64,000 nt of DNA from Limnohabitans sp. Jir72 (GTDB taxonomy: Bacteria; Pseudomonadota; Gammaproteobacteria; Burkholderiales; Burkholderiaceae_C). The stretch covers positions 248,001-312,000 of the forward strand of contig NZ_NESC01000003.1 of assembly GCF_003063575.1 (NCBI RefSeq), read 5' to 3'. Both the position numbers and the translations under genes were made by a program. The first letter of the stretch is position 1; each line of letters begins with the position of its first letter. The notes under the pieces are model-generated. The model was not told where the DNA came from. It saw only the letters and a program-made list of their open reading frames with translations, and searched no databases. Shown here in pieces: positions 23,249 through 32,317 of the stretch.

Positions 23249-24465
23249 GCTGACCCGGTCATGGGCATGCCCATGGCCCCGGCACTGCGGGCCTGATCTG
23301 GCGAGTAGCAAAAGCCCGCCGCTTCGGCCGCAGCCCATTGCCGGGCGGGCACATGCCCGGCATAGCAGCGCATGGCCGCGTGGTGTTGCACCACGCCGCT
23401 GGGCAGCACGTAGTGGTAAATGCCTTGCGGGAATTCAGGGGTGGGGCTGGTGATGCCATTGCAGCCGTCCAACGTGGTCGGATCGATTCTTTGGCCCTGC
23501 ATGTCGCGATCGCCATAAATCGGAAAGCCGTCGAGCGCCACCCCAATCAAGTGCGACGGCTGATCCGGGCGGTCCACCAAGGCGGTCACGCAATCGGAAT
23601 GTCCGTGGTAGTGGTAGCTGTTGCCCGCATTGGCCGGGGTCGGATGGCCACTGCAGCGGTCCAGGAAACCAGCAAGCGTGGGCTGACCATCGATACCTTT
23701 GTAGCGATGAACCACGTGGTCATTGAGAGCAGTGGCACGGTGCCCGGCAATTTCAGCGGCCTTGTACAAGGTCGCCCCAGAAATCATCCAGCCGATCACC
23801 CCGTTGTTGGTGGCGGTGGCCACTGGCGCCTTGCGCGGGCAAATGCTCACGCTGAAAGGCTCGTGCACAGCCGGCCCCTCATAGGCGCGCAGGACCAGCG
23901 GCATCTGGCTGATGGCGGTTTTCGTCACCACCAGGGACTTGGCTGCTGGGTCTGTGCTGGCGGACTGAACAAGCAGCGGTGCCAGATAGACGGGCTCAAG
24001 CTCGTGCACAGGCCGGGGCGCAGGCAGCACAGTCATGGTGCATTCGGAAGGGAAGCTCACCGACATGCCCCGCGCCCAAGGCGCGGCGCGGTAAATGGCC
24101 GCCAGCGATTGCGCCGCCGATGCCTGCGACATGACTGCCTGCGCGCCAGATGGCGCCCCCGTGCCCGAGGCATTGCTGGCAGTGACCTGGCACTGGTAGC
24201 GCGTGCCTGCGGACAGCCCATGCACCGTGACCGGGCTACTGGCGGCCTGCGCAGTCAATCGCTCACCGGCACCGCTGCAGCTGGCGGTGTAAGCAGAAAT
24301 AGGGCTGCGCCCCGCGTTCAGCGGCGCACGCCAAGACAAGCGCACGCTGGCCAGACCGGGCTCGGCCCGCCACAACAGCGGTGCACCAGGCAAGGCACTG
24401 CGCTCGCACCCGGCCAGCAAAGCGAGCGCGCCACACCAGACTGCAGCGAAGGGAATGCGTGCCAT
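23236..24465 (-). CDS. YHYH-domain lipoprotein with fibronectin type III domain
   Basis: 409 aa. The signal peptide ends in the lipobox LLAGC (C20). Residues about 25-118 resemble an FN3 domain (VRLSWRAPLNAGRSPISAYTASC, then TRYQCQVTASNASGTG). The C-terminal half is the YHYH domain: IGWMISGATLYKAAE, GNSYHYHGHSDC, HLIGVALDGFPIYGDRD and FPQGIYHYVLPSG. The conserved histidines suggest metal binding; the function is unknown. Its ATG follows the multicopper oxidase stop directly (TGAATG), so they form an operon, and YHYH proteins are recurrently found with oxidases of this type. The 3' end overlaps mipA by 13 bp. Confidence 0.85.
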   Translation of the reverse strand: MARIPFAAVWCGALALLAGCERSALPGAPLLWRAEPGLASVRLSWRAPLNAGRSPISAYTASCSGAGERLTAQAASSPVTVHGLSAGTRYQCQVTASNASGTGAPSGAQAVMSQASAAQSLAAIYRAAPWARGMSVSFPSECTMTVLPAPRPVHELEPVYLAPLLVQSASTDPAAKSLVVTKTAISQMPLVLRAYEGPAVHEPFSVSICPRKAPVATATNNGVIGWMISGATLYKAAEIAGHRATALNDHVVHRYKGIDGQPTLAGFLDRCSGHPTPANAGNSYHYHGHSDCVTALVDRPDQPSHLIGVALDGFPIYGDRDMQGQRIDPTTLDGCNGITSPTPEFPQGIYHYVLPSGVVQHHAAMRCYAGHVPARQWAAAEAAGFCYSPDQARSAGAMGMPMTGSAQKR

Positions 24466-26028
24466 TCACTGCACCACGAATTGCCCCATCAGACCCAAGT
24501 CTTCGTGATTGACCATGTGGCAGTGGTACATGAAGGGGTAGGTGGCATCGGCCGTTTCATCGAACTTGGCCACAAAAGTGAGCGATTCATTGAGCGGGAT
24601 GTAGAAGGTGTCTTTCCAACCTTGCTCGTAATTTTTCACAGCGGCGGCGCTGCCGTTGCGGGACACGATTTTGAATTGCACGCCGTGGATGTGAAACGAG
24701 TGCCCAAAAATATTGCCTCCATTGACCGTCCACGCCTCGGTGCTGCCCACCGCCACCGTCTGGTTGATGGTGTTCATGTTGAAGCCCACGTTGTTGAAGG
24801 TGAACGGGGCTCCAGGACCGGTAGCGGTAATGTTGAGAGTGCGCGACTGCGTTGCTTGCGCAGCCGTGGGGTAAGTGTTGCTGACCAGCGCTGAGGGCAC
24901 TTGTGTGATGGGATTGGCCGTCGTCGCAGCCACCTGGATTCGCAACACGCTGAAAGTCTTGTTGTTGATCAGGCTGCCAAACTCACCGCTGCTGGCCGGC
25001 TCTAGGCCTGCAAAACCGAAGCTCAATCCGGCGTCCGAACCGTTGTAGGCGTTCAAATCCAGCGCCTTGCCAATGGCATCGCCAGAGAGGTCCAACAAAA
25101 TTTCATAGCGCTCGCCAGGCGCCACAATCAAGCGCGTCACGGCCACCGGTGCGCTGAGCAAGCCGCCATCGTTGCCGATGACATAAAAGCTTCGCCCATC
25201 GCTGACACCCAGGTTGTAATCACGCTCGATCTCGCCGTTGAGGATGCGCAAACGCACCAGCTGCCGAGGCAAGCTCGCTTGTGCGTTCATCACGCCATTG
25301 CTGAGCAAGTAGTCGCCATAAGCGGTGGTGGTGTACAGGAACTGGTTGGCCACGCCATTCGTGGTGGTGAAACGGCGGCTGGTCAGCACCAGCGGGATGT
25401 CGTCCGTGCCATAGGTGCGGGGCAAGGCCAAGGCCGACTCCTCATCGTCTTGCACAATGATGAAACCACCCGCCCCCAGCGTGAGTTGCTTTTGCGTCAT
25501 CTCGTGCATGTGGGGGTGGTACCAGTAGGTGGCGGCATTGTTCTTCATGGTGAAGGTGTCCGTCAGCCAAGTGCTGTTGGCCGCCACCACCTGGTGTGGT
25601 CCACCGTCTACAGAGCCGGGCACCAGCAAACCATGCCAGTGGGTGGTGGTCGCTTCGTTCAACTGGTTGTTGACCTGCATGCGCGTGCGCGCACCTTTTT
25701 TCATCAGCAAGGTCGGCCCCCAAAAACCTGCGCCGTTGTACCCGTAGGTGTTGGTCTTGGCCCCTGATTGGTATGACACCGATGCGTTGGACAAGGTCAA
25801 GTCAAATGTGGTGACACCATCGGCCGTCGTGCCCGTGAGCAAGGGCGGAATCCACAAAGCGTTGTAGGTGACCGTGCTGGATCCGCTGCTGGTGCTGTCG
25901 GTGCTTGCGCTGGTGCTGGAGCCGCCGCAAGCATAAAGCAAGCTGCTCGTGGCCAGCGCCGATCCGGCGATGAGTTTGAGATTTTTTCTTTTTTCCAGAT
26001 CCACTGACTGACCCCATGACTTTGTCAT
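24466..26028 (-). CDS. multicopper oxidase, exported (lipoprotein-like signal)
   Basis: 520 aa. All four copper blocks are present: THWHGLLVPG, YWYHPHMHE, GHSFHIHGVQF and YHCHMVNHEDLGLMGQF; the last holds the T1 ligands and an axial Met. That makes an active laccase/CueO-type enzyme oxidising metals or phenols in the envelope. The N-terminus MTKSWGQSVDLEKRKNLKLI is followed by hydrophobic residues and LLYACGG, which is both Tat-like (KR instead of RR) and lipobox-like with C34. The start at 26028 has GGGAGGGG upstream. A serine/threonine-rich linker (35-52) follows the signal. Confidence 0.92.
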   Translation of the reverse strand: MTKSWGQSVDLEKRKNLKLIAGSALATSSLLYACGGSSTSASTDSTSSGSSTVTYNALWIPPLLTGTTADGVTTFDLTLSNASVSYQSGAKTNTYGYNGAGFWGPTLLMKKGARTRMQVNNQLNEATTTHWHGLLVPGSVDGGPHQVVAANSTWLTDTFTMKNNAATYWYHPHMHEMTQKQLTLGAGGFIIVQDDEESALALPRTYGTDDIPLVLTSRRFTTTNGVANQFLYTTTAYGDYLLSNGVMNAQASLPRQLVRLRILNGEIERDYNLGVSDGRSFYVIGNDGGLLSAPVAVTRLIVAPGERYEILLDLSGDAIGKALDLNAYNGSDAGLSFGFAGLEPASSGEFGSLINNKTFSVLRIQVAATTANPITQVPSALVSNTYPTAAQATQSRTLNITATGPGAPFTFNNVGFNMNTINQTVAVGSTEAWTVNGGNIFGHSFHIHGVQFKIVSRNGSAAAVKNYEQGWKDTFYIPLNESLTFVAKFDETADATYPFMYHCHMVNHEDLGLMGQFVVQ

Positions 26029-26074
26029 GACCCCTCCCTTTGCGCATGAATGAACCCGGCCAGTGTGGCCCACG

Positions 26075-26136
26075 AATGTGGAGCAAATGTGGAGCAGGAA
26101 ACGTGGGTGGATGTGCGCCGAAGGTTTGCTCACATT
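26075..26136. promoter_or_regulatory. repeated TGTGGAGCA boxes upstream of the oxidase operon
   Basis: AATGTGGAGCA occurs twice in tandem with an 11-bp period (26075 and 26086), and a near-inverted copy TTTGCTCACATT lies at 26125-26136. The cluster sits between the divergent multicopper oxidase and small secreted protein genes. One helical turn spacing and the inverted copy suggest a regulator array, though no cognate regulator is adjacent. Confidence 0.35.
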
Positions 26137-26206
26137 TCCCACACACTGTTTGCGCACAATGGCGGGCGGGGCTTCATGCGATGCCCGATTTCAAACAAGG
26201 ATTCCC

Positions 26207-26485
26207 ATGCCCATTTCATCCACGCTCTGCGCACGTCTGGCCCTGTCTTTGGGACTGGCACTCACTGGCCTTACCGCCCTGGCGCAACCCGCCATGAACA
26301 AAGACATGCCACGCATGCCCCCCGCCGAAGCATTGAGCGCCTGCAAAGCGGCCAAGTCCGGACAGGACTGCAGCTTTGACAGCCCTCAAGGCCAGGTCAA
26401 AGGCACATGCTGGGCCCCCGAAGGCAAGCCCCTGGCCTGCAAACCCGCCACGCCCCCCGAAGGCCGCATGCCGCCCAAACAGTGA
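26207..26485 (+). CDS. small exported cysteine-containing protein
   Basis: 92 aa. MPISSTLCARLALSLGLALTGLTALAQ is a Sec signal peptide. The mature 65 residues include four cysteines (ALSACKAAKSGQDCSFDSPQG, GTCWAPEGKPLACKP) and are rich in Pro, Lys and Met. The pattern SACxxKxxGDxCxFxxPxGxxxGTCxxxxGxLxC is known from many uncharacterised small proteobacterial secreted proteins. AAGG lies upstream of the ATG. It is divergent from the multicopper oxidase, so a shared role in metal handling is conceivable, but this is inference. Confidence 0.8.
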   Translation: MPISSTLCARLALSLGLALTGLTALAQPAMNKDMPRMPPAEALSACKAAKSGQDCSFDSPQGQVKGTCWAPEGKPLACKPATPPEGRMPPKQ

Positions 26486-26519
26486 ATGCAGCAAATGCGG
26501 CATTGGCGGTTAGCCGTTC

Positions 26520-27494
26520 TTAGCCGCCCAGCGCAACCGAGGCCACATGGGCATACAGGGGTATGCCCAGCAGGATGTTGAACGGAAACGTCAGCCCCAA
26601 GGACAAGCCCACATACAAAGACGGGTTCGCCTCGGGCAAGGCATAACGCAACACCGCAGGCACGGCGATGTAGGACGCGCTGGCGGCCAGCACCATCAGC
26701 AAGACCGCATCCCCCTGGGGCACACCCAGCGTCCAGCACAAGGCCAGCGCCATGCTGGCATGGGTCAGCGGCGCCAGCAGGCCATAGACCATCAACCACA
26801 GCGACTGGCCGCGCAAGCCCGGCAAGTTGCGCGCCGCCATGAGCCCCATGTCGAGCAGAAAGAAAGCCAGCATGCCTTTGAACAGATCGCCCGAAAACGG
26901 CTGCATGGCGCGCTGACCGGCATCGCCACTGAGCATGCCGATCAGCATCGCGCCCAACAACAAGAGCTGAGCACCGTCGGTGAACGATTCGTGCAACACC
27001 TTGCCGATCGGCATGCGCGGCCCACCGGCGGGTGCGGTCTGGGCCATCTGGCCGCGCAAACGGTTGGCCATGAGCACCGCAAAAATGATGGCCGGTGACT
27101 CCATCAGGGCCATGGCCGCAGCCATGTGCCCACCATAAGCCAAGCCATGGGTTTCCAGGTGGTTCATGGCGGTGATGAAAGTCACCGCACTGACCGAGCC
27201 GTAGGTCGCTGCCAGCGCCGCTGCGTCAAAACCACTGAGCAAGCGGCGCAGCCATTGGTAACTCAACCAAGGCACCAACACCGCCAAGAACACGGCCAGC
27301 GACAGGCTCACCGCCACTTGCGGCGTGAGCCCCGACTGCGCCAGCGCAAAGCCGCCTTTGAGGCCCAAGGCCATCAGCAAATACAAAGACAGAAATCGGG
27401 AAATCGCCGGCGGGATCTCCAGGTTCGATTTCACCAAACCGGCAAAGACGCCGAACACAAAAAACAAGATCGCCGGGTCCACCAAGGGGTTCAT
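26520..27494 (-). CDS. sbtA: sodium-dependent bicarbonate permease (SbtA family)
   Basis: 324 aa with about 10 hydrophobic helices. MNPLVDPAILFFVFGVFAGLVKSNLEIPPAISRFLSLYLLMALGLKGG is typical of SbtA, including the AGxxKSxLEIPxxxxxxLSxYLLxxIGLKGG block; later GSVSAVTFITAMNHLE and LTFPFNILLGIPLYA fit too. Cyanobacterial SbtA takes up bicarbonate with Na+; heterotroph homologues are widespread and less studied. No adjacent sbtB (PII-like) gene is seen. A LysR-type regulator is divergent, 94 bp away, an arrangement similar to CmpR-type control. The ATG at 27494 is preferred to one six codons upstream. Confidence 0.88.
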   Translation of the reverse strand: MNPLVDPAILFFVFGVFAGLVKSNLEIPPAISRFLSLYLLMALGLKGGFALAQSGLTPQVAVSLSLAVFLAVLVPWLSYQWLRRLLSGFDAAALAATYGSVSAVTFITAMNHLETHGLAYGGHMAAAMALMESPAIIFAVLMANRLRGQMAQTAPAGGPRMPIGKVLHESFTDGAQLLLLGAMLIGMLSGDAGQRAMQPFSGDLFKGMLAFFLLDMGLMAARNLPGLRGQSLWLMVYGLLAPLTHASMALALCWTLGVPQGDAVLLMVLAASASYIAVPAVLRYALPEANPSLYVGLSLGLTFPFNILLGIPLYAHVASVALGG

Positions 27495-27588
27495 CGTTTC
27501 ATTCCAATGCAACAGTGGCCGCGATTGTGTCGGTTTGAATGCATTCGGTAAAATCGATTCTTCAATACAGATACATCAATAAAAATCT

Positions 27589-28491
27589 ATGAACATCACT
27601 TTCCGTCAATTGCGCCTGTTTCTGGCCACGGCGGAAACGGGCAGCGTCAGCGCCGCAGCCCGGGCCATGCATGTGACGCAACCGACCGCCTCCATGCAGT
27701 TGCGCGAGATCAGCGAATCGGTTGGCATGCCGCTGTACGACATCATCGGCCGCCAATTGCACCTGACCGATGCCGGGTGCCGCTTGGCCCAGACGGCGCG
27801 CAGCATCGTGGGGGAATGGGAAAACTTCGAACAGTCCATCCACGCCATGCAAGGCCTGACACAAGGGCGGCTGCGTGTCGCGGTGGTCAGCACCGCCAAG
27901 TACTTTGTGCCGCGTTTGCTGGGCCGCTTTTGCGAGAGCCACCCCCACATCGACATTTCGCTGGAAGTGCTCAACCGCGATGGCGTGGTGCAGCGCTTGC
28001 GCGAGAACCGCGATGATCTGTATGTGATGAGCACACCGCCCGCAGACATGGCGCTGGAAGACCAGGTGTTCATGAGCAACCCCTTGGTGCTGATTGCCCC
28101 TCGGGAGCACGCCCTGTCCACTCGCAAACGTCTATCACTGGGCGCTTTGCAAAAAGAGCGCTTCCTCTTGCGCGAAAAAGGCTCGGGCACACGGCTGGCG
28201 ACCGATCGCTTTTTTGAAGCACAAGGCTTCGATCCCTCCTCTCGTTTGGAGCTGGGCAGCAACGAAGCCATCAAGGAAGCCGTGGCAGGTCACTTGGGCG
28301 TGGCGGTCATTTCCAGGCACGCACTCAAAGACAGCGAGCTGCGTCAGGAACTCTGCGTCTTACCCGTGAACGGGACACCGATCCCATCGCAATGGCATCT
28401 GGTCTACCCCAAGGCCAAACAGATCTCGCCCATTGCCGCCGTGTTCCAAGCCCATTTGGTGCAGCAAGCCCGTCTGTGGGCCAAGGAATGA
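27589..28491 (+). CDS. LysR-family regulator (CmpR/CbbR-like), probable regulator of sbtA
   Basis: 300 aa. N-terminal helix-turn-helix FRQLRLFLATAETGSVSAAARAMHVTQPTASMQLREI; C-terminal type-2 periplasmic-binding fold with LRVAVVSTAKYFVPRLLGRF and GSNEAIKEAVAGHLGVAVIS. These blocks, notably STAKYFxPRLLGxF, are typical of the CbbR/CmpR/RbcR branch that responds to carbon-status metabolites. Divergence from the SbtA-like gene supports a role in inorganic-carbon response. It is convergent with the HAD gene, the stops 9 bp apart. Confidence 0.88.
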   Translation: MNITFRQLRLFLATAETGSVSAAARAMHVTQPTASMQLREISESVGMPLYDIIGRQLHLTDAGCRLAQTARSIVGEWENFEQSIHAMQGLTQGRLRVAVVSTAKYFVPRLLGRFCESHPHIDISLEVLNRDGVVQRLRENRDDLYVMSTPPADMALEDQVFMSNPLVLIAPREHALSTRKRLSLGALQKERFLLREKGSGTRLATDRFFEAQGFDPSSRLELGSNEAIKEAVAGHLGVAVISRHALKDSELRQELCVLPVNGTPIPSQWHLVYPKAKQISPIAAVFQAHLVQQARLWAKE

Positions 28492-28500
28492 AGCCTGCCT

Positions 28501-29148
28501 TCAGCGCAGGCGCAAGGCGTGCATGCCCGTGAACACCCGCGCAGCCCCAGCTTGCAGCAGCGGCTCGTGCGCCGCTGGTGGTGCGGCATAAGCCCACACC
28601 GTGGCGCCAGCGGCCACACCCGCCGTGATGCCCACCGTGGTGTCTTCCACCACCAAACAGCGCGCAGGGTCGACTTGCAAATGCGCAGCAGCAGCCAGGT
28701 ACACATCGGGGTGCGGCTTGCTGCGGGGCATCTCGTGGCCGCTGAAAATGCGGCCATCAAAAAAGCTGTGCAAGCCCACTTGCTTGAGCATCATCTCGAC
28801 CTTGAAACGGTCGGCACCCGACGCCACCGCGATGCGGCCTTGGCAGTGGTCGTGCAGATGCGCCACGGCCTCGTGCACGCCTTCGATGGCGGTGATGCTT
28901 TCTTGCAAGCGCACATTGCGACGCTCAAAAAACGCTTGAAGCCATTCATCGGTGAGCGGCTCGCCGGTATTGGCCTCGATGGTCACGCGCTGGCTTTTGA
29001 CCGTGTGGCCCACAAAGCGCTGCATGCACTCGGCCAGCGTCATGCGCCAACCCTGCTCCTCGAACATGTCGCGCAGCACGCCGCAGGTGATGGCTTCGCT
29101 GTCCACCAGCACGCCGTCACAGTCGAACAAAATGGCTTCAAATGTCAT
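28501..29148 (-). CDS. HAD-superfamily phosphatase (phosphoglycolate phosphatase-like)
   Basis: 215 aa, HAD subfamily IA. Motif I FDCDGVLVDSE, motif II AVASGADRFK, motif III lysine in PRSKPHPDVYL and motif IV VVEDTTVGITAGVAAG are all intact. The cap domain is of the alpha-helical type. Closest by look to YieH/beta-phosphoglucomutase-like or Gph-like enzymes; the substrate is unassigned. The start at 29148 (MTFEAILFDCDG) is favoured over one 11 codons upstream. It lies about 90 bp downstream of purH on the same strand. Confidence 0.88.
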   Translation of the reverse strand: MTFEAILFDCDGVLVDSEAITCGVLRDMFEEQGWRMTLAECMQRFVGHTVKSQRVTIEANTGEPLTDEWLQAFFERRNVRLQESITAIEGVHEAVAHLHDHCQGRIAVASGADRFKVEMMLKQVGLHSFFDGRIFSGHEMPRSKPHPDVYLAAAAHLQVDPARCLVVEDTTVGITAGVAAGATVWAYAAPPAAHEPLLQAGAARVFTGMHALRLR

Positions 29149-29238
29149 GCGGGGATCATCAGGTTTGTGCTGAGGTGCCAACAGCAGGGCTGGCTTTATG
29201 CACGCCTTGCCTGGATCGGTTCAAAACAAGCCCATCCA

Positions 29239-30825
29239 TCAATGCCTGAAGTGGCGCACACCGGTGAACACCATCGCCACACCGCGCTCGTTGGCCGCGT
29301 CAATCACTTCCTGGTCGCGCATCGAGCCACCGGGCTGGGCCACGCAGGTCGCGCCGGCGTCCACCACCACGTCGAGGCCGTCGCGGAAGGGGAAGAAGGC
29401 GTCGCTCGCGACCACGGTGTGTTGCAGACTCAGCTTGGCGGCTTCGGCCTTGATGCTGGCGATGCGGGCGGAGTCGAGGCGGCTCATTTGGCCTGCGCCC
29501 ACGCCCATGGTCATGCCGTTTTTGCAGAACACGATGGCGTTGGATTTGACGAATTTGGCCACTTTCCAGGCGAACAGCAGGTCGTTGAGTTCTTCAGGTG
29601 TGGGTTGTTTGACGGTGACGATCTTCAGATCTGCCAAAGCCAACTCGTGGTTGTCGGCGCTTTGCAGCAACAGACCTGAGCCCACGCGTTTGGTTTCCAA
29701 AGCGTTGCGCACGTTGCCGTAGTGGGCGGGCAAGGCGATTTTCATCAAGCGCACATTCACTTTGCTCTTGAACACTTCCAGTGCTTCGGCGCTGAAGTCA
29801 GGGGCCATCAGCACTTCGACGAACTGCTTGCTCACGGCTTCGGCGGCGGCTTTGTCCACGGGACGGTTGAAGGCGATGATGCCGCCAAACGCGCTGGTGG
29901 GGTCGGTTTGGAAGGCCTTGCTGTAGGCCTCGAGCGGGTTCGCACCCACGGCCACGCCGCAGGGGTTGGCGTGTTTGACGATGACGCAGGCTGTGGTCTC
30001 GAAGCTCTTCACACATTCCCACGCCGCATCGGCGTCGGCGATGTTGTTGTAGCTGAGTTCTTTGCCTTGCAGCTGCACACCGGTGGCGAGCGAACCAGCG
30101 GCAGGTGCCAAGTCGCGGTACCAGGCGGCTTGCTGGTGGCTGTTTTCGCCGTAGCGCAGGTCTTGTACTTTCACGTATTGCTCGTTGAACTGGCCTGAGA
30201 ACTGGGCACGCTCGGGCACGTAGTCTTCGCTGAGTTTTTCAGCTTCAAAGTTCACACTCGACAGGTAGTTGCTGATCGCGCCGTCGTATTGGCTGATGCG
30301 GTTGAACGCGGCCACGGACAAAGCAAAGCGCAGTTTGTCGCTGAGTTTGCCGTTGGACTTCAGCTCGGAAATCACGTCCGCGTATTGGCTGGCGTCGGTG
30401 ACGATGCCCACGTCTTTCCAGTTTTTGGCGGCAGAGCGCACCATGGCGGGGCCGCCGATGTCGATGTTCTCAATGGCGTCGGCCAGTGTGCAACCGGGCT
30501 TGGCCACGGTGGCTTCAAAGGGGTAGAGGTTGACGATGAGCAGGTCGATGGTCTCGATGCCATGCGCCTGCAAAGCGGCCATGTGCTCGGGCGTGTCGCG
30601 CCGGGCCAGCAAGCCGCCGTGCACTTTGGGGTGCAAGGTTTTGACACGACCGTCCAGCATTTCTGGAAAACCGGTGACTTCGGCCACTTCGGTCACAGGC
30701 AAGCCTTGTTCAGCCAAGAGCTTGGCGGTGCCGCCGGTGGAGATCAGGCCCACGCCCAAAGCGTGCAGTGCTTTGGCCAGATCAACGATGCCGGTTTTGT
30801 CAGAGACAGAGATGAGTGCTCTCAT
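29239..30825 (-). CDS. purH: bifunctional AICAR formyltransferase/IMP cyclohydrolase
   Basis: 528 aa, full length. Catalyses the last two steps of de novo purine synthesis. The N-terminal MGS-like IMP cyclohydrolase domain begins [17 protein letters not shown] and includes [11 protein letters not shown] and [13 protein letters not shown]; the C-terminal formyltransferase domain includes [10 protein letters not shown] and the ending [32 protein letters not shown]. The order dusB-fis-purH is typical for Burkholderiales. It starts 99 bp after fis. Confidence 0.97.
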   Translation of the reverse strand: MRALISVSDKTGIVDLAKALHALGVGLISTGGTAKLLAEQGLPVTEVAEVTGFPEMLDGRVKTLHPKVHGGLLARRDTPEHMAALQAHGIETIDLLIVNLYPFEATVAKPGCTLADAIENIDIGGPAMVRSAAKNWKDVGIVTDASQYADVISELKSNGKLSDKLRFALSVAAFNRISQYDGAISNYLSSVNFEAEKLSEDYVPERAQFSGQFNEQYVKVQDLRYGENSHQQAAWYRDLAPAAGSLATGVQLQGKELSYNNIADADAAWECVKSFETTACVIVKHANPCGVAVGANPLEAYSKAFQTDPTSAFGGIIAFNRPVDKAAAEAVSKQFVEVLMAPDFSAEALEVFKSKVNVRLMKIALPAHYGNVRNALETKRVGSGLLLQSADNHELALADLKIVTVKQPTPEELNDLLFAWKVAKFVKSNAIVFCKNGMTMGVGAGQMSRLDSARIASIKAEAAKLSLQHTVVASDAFFPFRDGLDVVVDAGATCVAQPGGSMRDQEVIDAANERGVAMVFTGVRHFRH

Positions 30826-30924
30826 GGGGACTTTCTTGAAAATTTAAAAGGTACGCAGTGGGTGGCCGAGGTACACGGTTTCGGCCTGTGGTGTGCAGCG
30901 GCTGGGCATGCGCTCAGCCTGAAT

Positions 30925-31164
30925 TCATTTGAGCAGGTCGTGCTCCAGCAATTTCTTGCGCAAAGTGTTGCGGTTCAGGCCCAGCCATTCGGCGGCGCGC
31001 GACTGGTTCTGGCCAGATTGGGCCATCACCACGTCGAGCAAGGGCTTTTCCACCAGCTTGACCAGCATGTCGTACAGACCGGTCGGATCGGTTCCGTCCA
31101 AGTCGCGGAAATAGGTTTCCAGGTTGCCCCGGATGCAGTGTTCAATCGATTGTGGTTCGCTCAT
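30925..31164 (-). CDS. fis: Fis-family DNA-binding protein
   Basis: 79 aa. The C-terminal factor-for-inversion-stimulation helix-turn-helix is complete: QNQSRAAEWLGLNRNTLRKKLLEHDLL. Small nucleoid protein that modulates transcription in fast growth. Its start overlaps the dusB stop by ATGA, the conserved dusB-fis arrangement. Shorter than E. coli Fis (98 aa), as usual in betaproteobacteria. Confidence 0.95.
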   Translation of the reverse strand: MSEPQSIEHCIRGNLETYFRDLDGTDPTGLYDMLVKLVEKPLLDVVMAQSGQNQSRAAEWLGLNRNTLRKKLLEHDLLK

Positions 31165-32192
31165 GCCAATGTCTCCAAAACCCGCTGCGCTGCCATGACG
31201 GGCAAGCGGTCCATCTGGCTGGCCAGGCCATCCAGAAAGCTCGCCACCGCATCCAGCTGCTGTTGTGCCGTTTCGAGGGTGTTCATGTGTTTTTTGAAAA
31301 GGTCACCGCCTGGCAGTGCATGCACATACCAGCCAATGTGTTTGCGCGCCGAGCGCACGCCGGTGTATTCGCCATACAGGCCATAGTGGTCTTGCAGGTG
31401 CTCTAGCAAGGCGCGGCGCACCTCGGCCACCAGCGGCGGGGCCAAGTGTTCGCCCGTGGCCAAAAAGTGGCCGATCTCGCGAAAGATCCAAGGGCTGCCT
31501 TGCGCGGCGCGGCCAACCATCACCGCGTCTGCGCCAGTGAGCCTGAGCACATCACGGGCTTTTTCGGGCGAGTCGATGTCGCCATTGGCCACGACCGGGA
31601 TCTTGAGCGCGGCTTTGACGGCGGCCACGGTGTCGTACTCGGCAAAACCTTTGTAGCCCTGCTCACGGGTTCGACCGTGCACGGTGACCATCTGCACCCC
31701 GGCGCTTTCGGCGGCGCGTGCCAAGCTCAGGGCGTTCTTTTCGGCGTCGCACCAGCCGGTGCGCATCTTGAGTGTGACGGGCACACCGTGCGGCAAGGCC
31801 GCCTCGACCACAGCACTGATGATCTGAAGCGCCAGCGGCTCGTCTTGCATCAGGGCCGAACCGGCCCATTTGTTGCAGACCTTTTTGGCCGGGCAGCCCA
31901 TGTTGATGTCGATGATCTGTGCACCCCGGTCGATGTTGTAACGCGTGGCGTCGGCCATCATCTGCGCCTCGGTGCCTGCGATCTGCACCGCGATCGGTCC
32001 GGGCTCGCCGTCGTGGTTGGCGCGGCGCGAGGTTTTGAGCGAAGCCCACAGATCTGGCCGAGAGGTCACCATTTCGCTCACGGCATAGCCCGCCCCGAAC
32101 TGCCTGCACAACTGGCGAAAAGGCCTGTCCGTCACCCCGGCCATGGGGGCGACAAACAAGTTGTTCGGCAATAGGTAAGGGCCAATCTGCAT
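31161..32192 (-). CDS. dusB: tRNA dihydrouridine synthase B
   Basis: 343 aa FMN enzyme that reduces specific uridines in tRNA D-loops. The N-terminus LLPNNLFVAPMAGVTDRPFRQLC, the catalytic cysteine block DINMGCPAKKVCNKWAGSALM, VTLKMRTGWC, TVHGRTREQGYKG and NGDIDSPEKA are all present. It leads the dusB-fis operon with a 4-nt overlap. Upstream 32193-32317 contains an AT-richer stretch but no clear promoter boxes. Confidence 0.96.
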   Translation of the reverse strand: MQIGPYLLPNNLFVAPMAGVTDRPFRQLCRQFGAGYAVSEMVTSRPDLWASLKTSRRANHDGEPGPIAVQIAGTEAQMMADATRYNIDRGAQIIDINMGCPAKKVCNKWAGSALMQDEPLALQIISAVVEAALPHGVPVTLKMRTGWCDAEKNALSLARAAESAGVQMVTVHGRTREQGYKGFAEYDTVAAVKAALKIPVVANGDIDSPEKARDVLRLTGADAVMVGRAAQGSPWIFREIGHFLATGEHLAPPLVAEVRRALLEHLQDHYGLYGEYTGVRSARKHIGWYVHALPGGDLFKKHMNTLETAQQQLDAVASFLDGLASQMDRLPVMAAQRVLETLA

Positions 32193-32317
32193 GACTGGAA
32201 GGTGTGCTGGAAAAGGGAATGCCTAAAAAGGAGGCACGATTGTAGTTGCTTAATATTTCAGCAAATGAAAGCTGGGTGTGTTATAGGGCAAGCTGTTGCC
32301 GGGTGAGGCAAGGGGCC

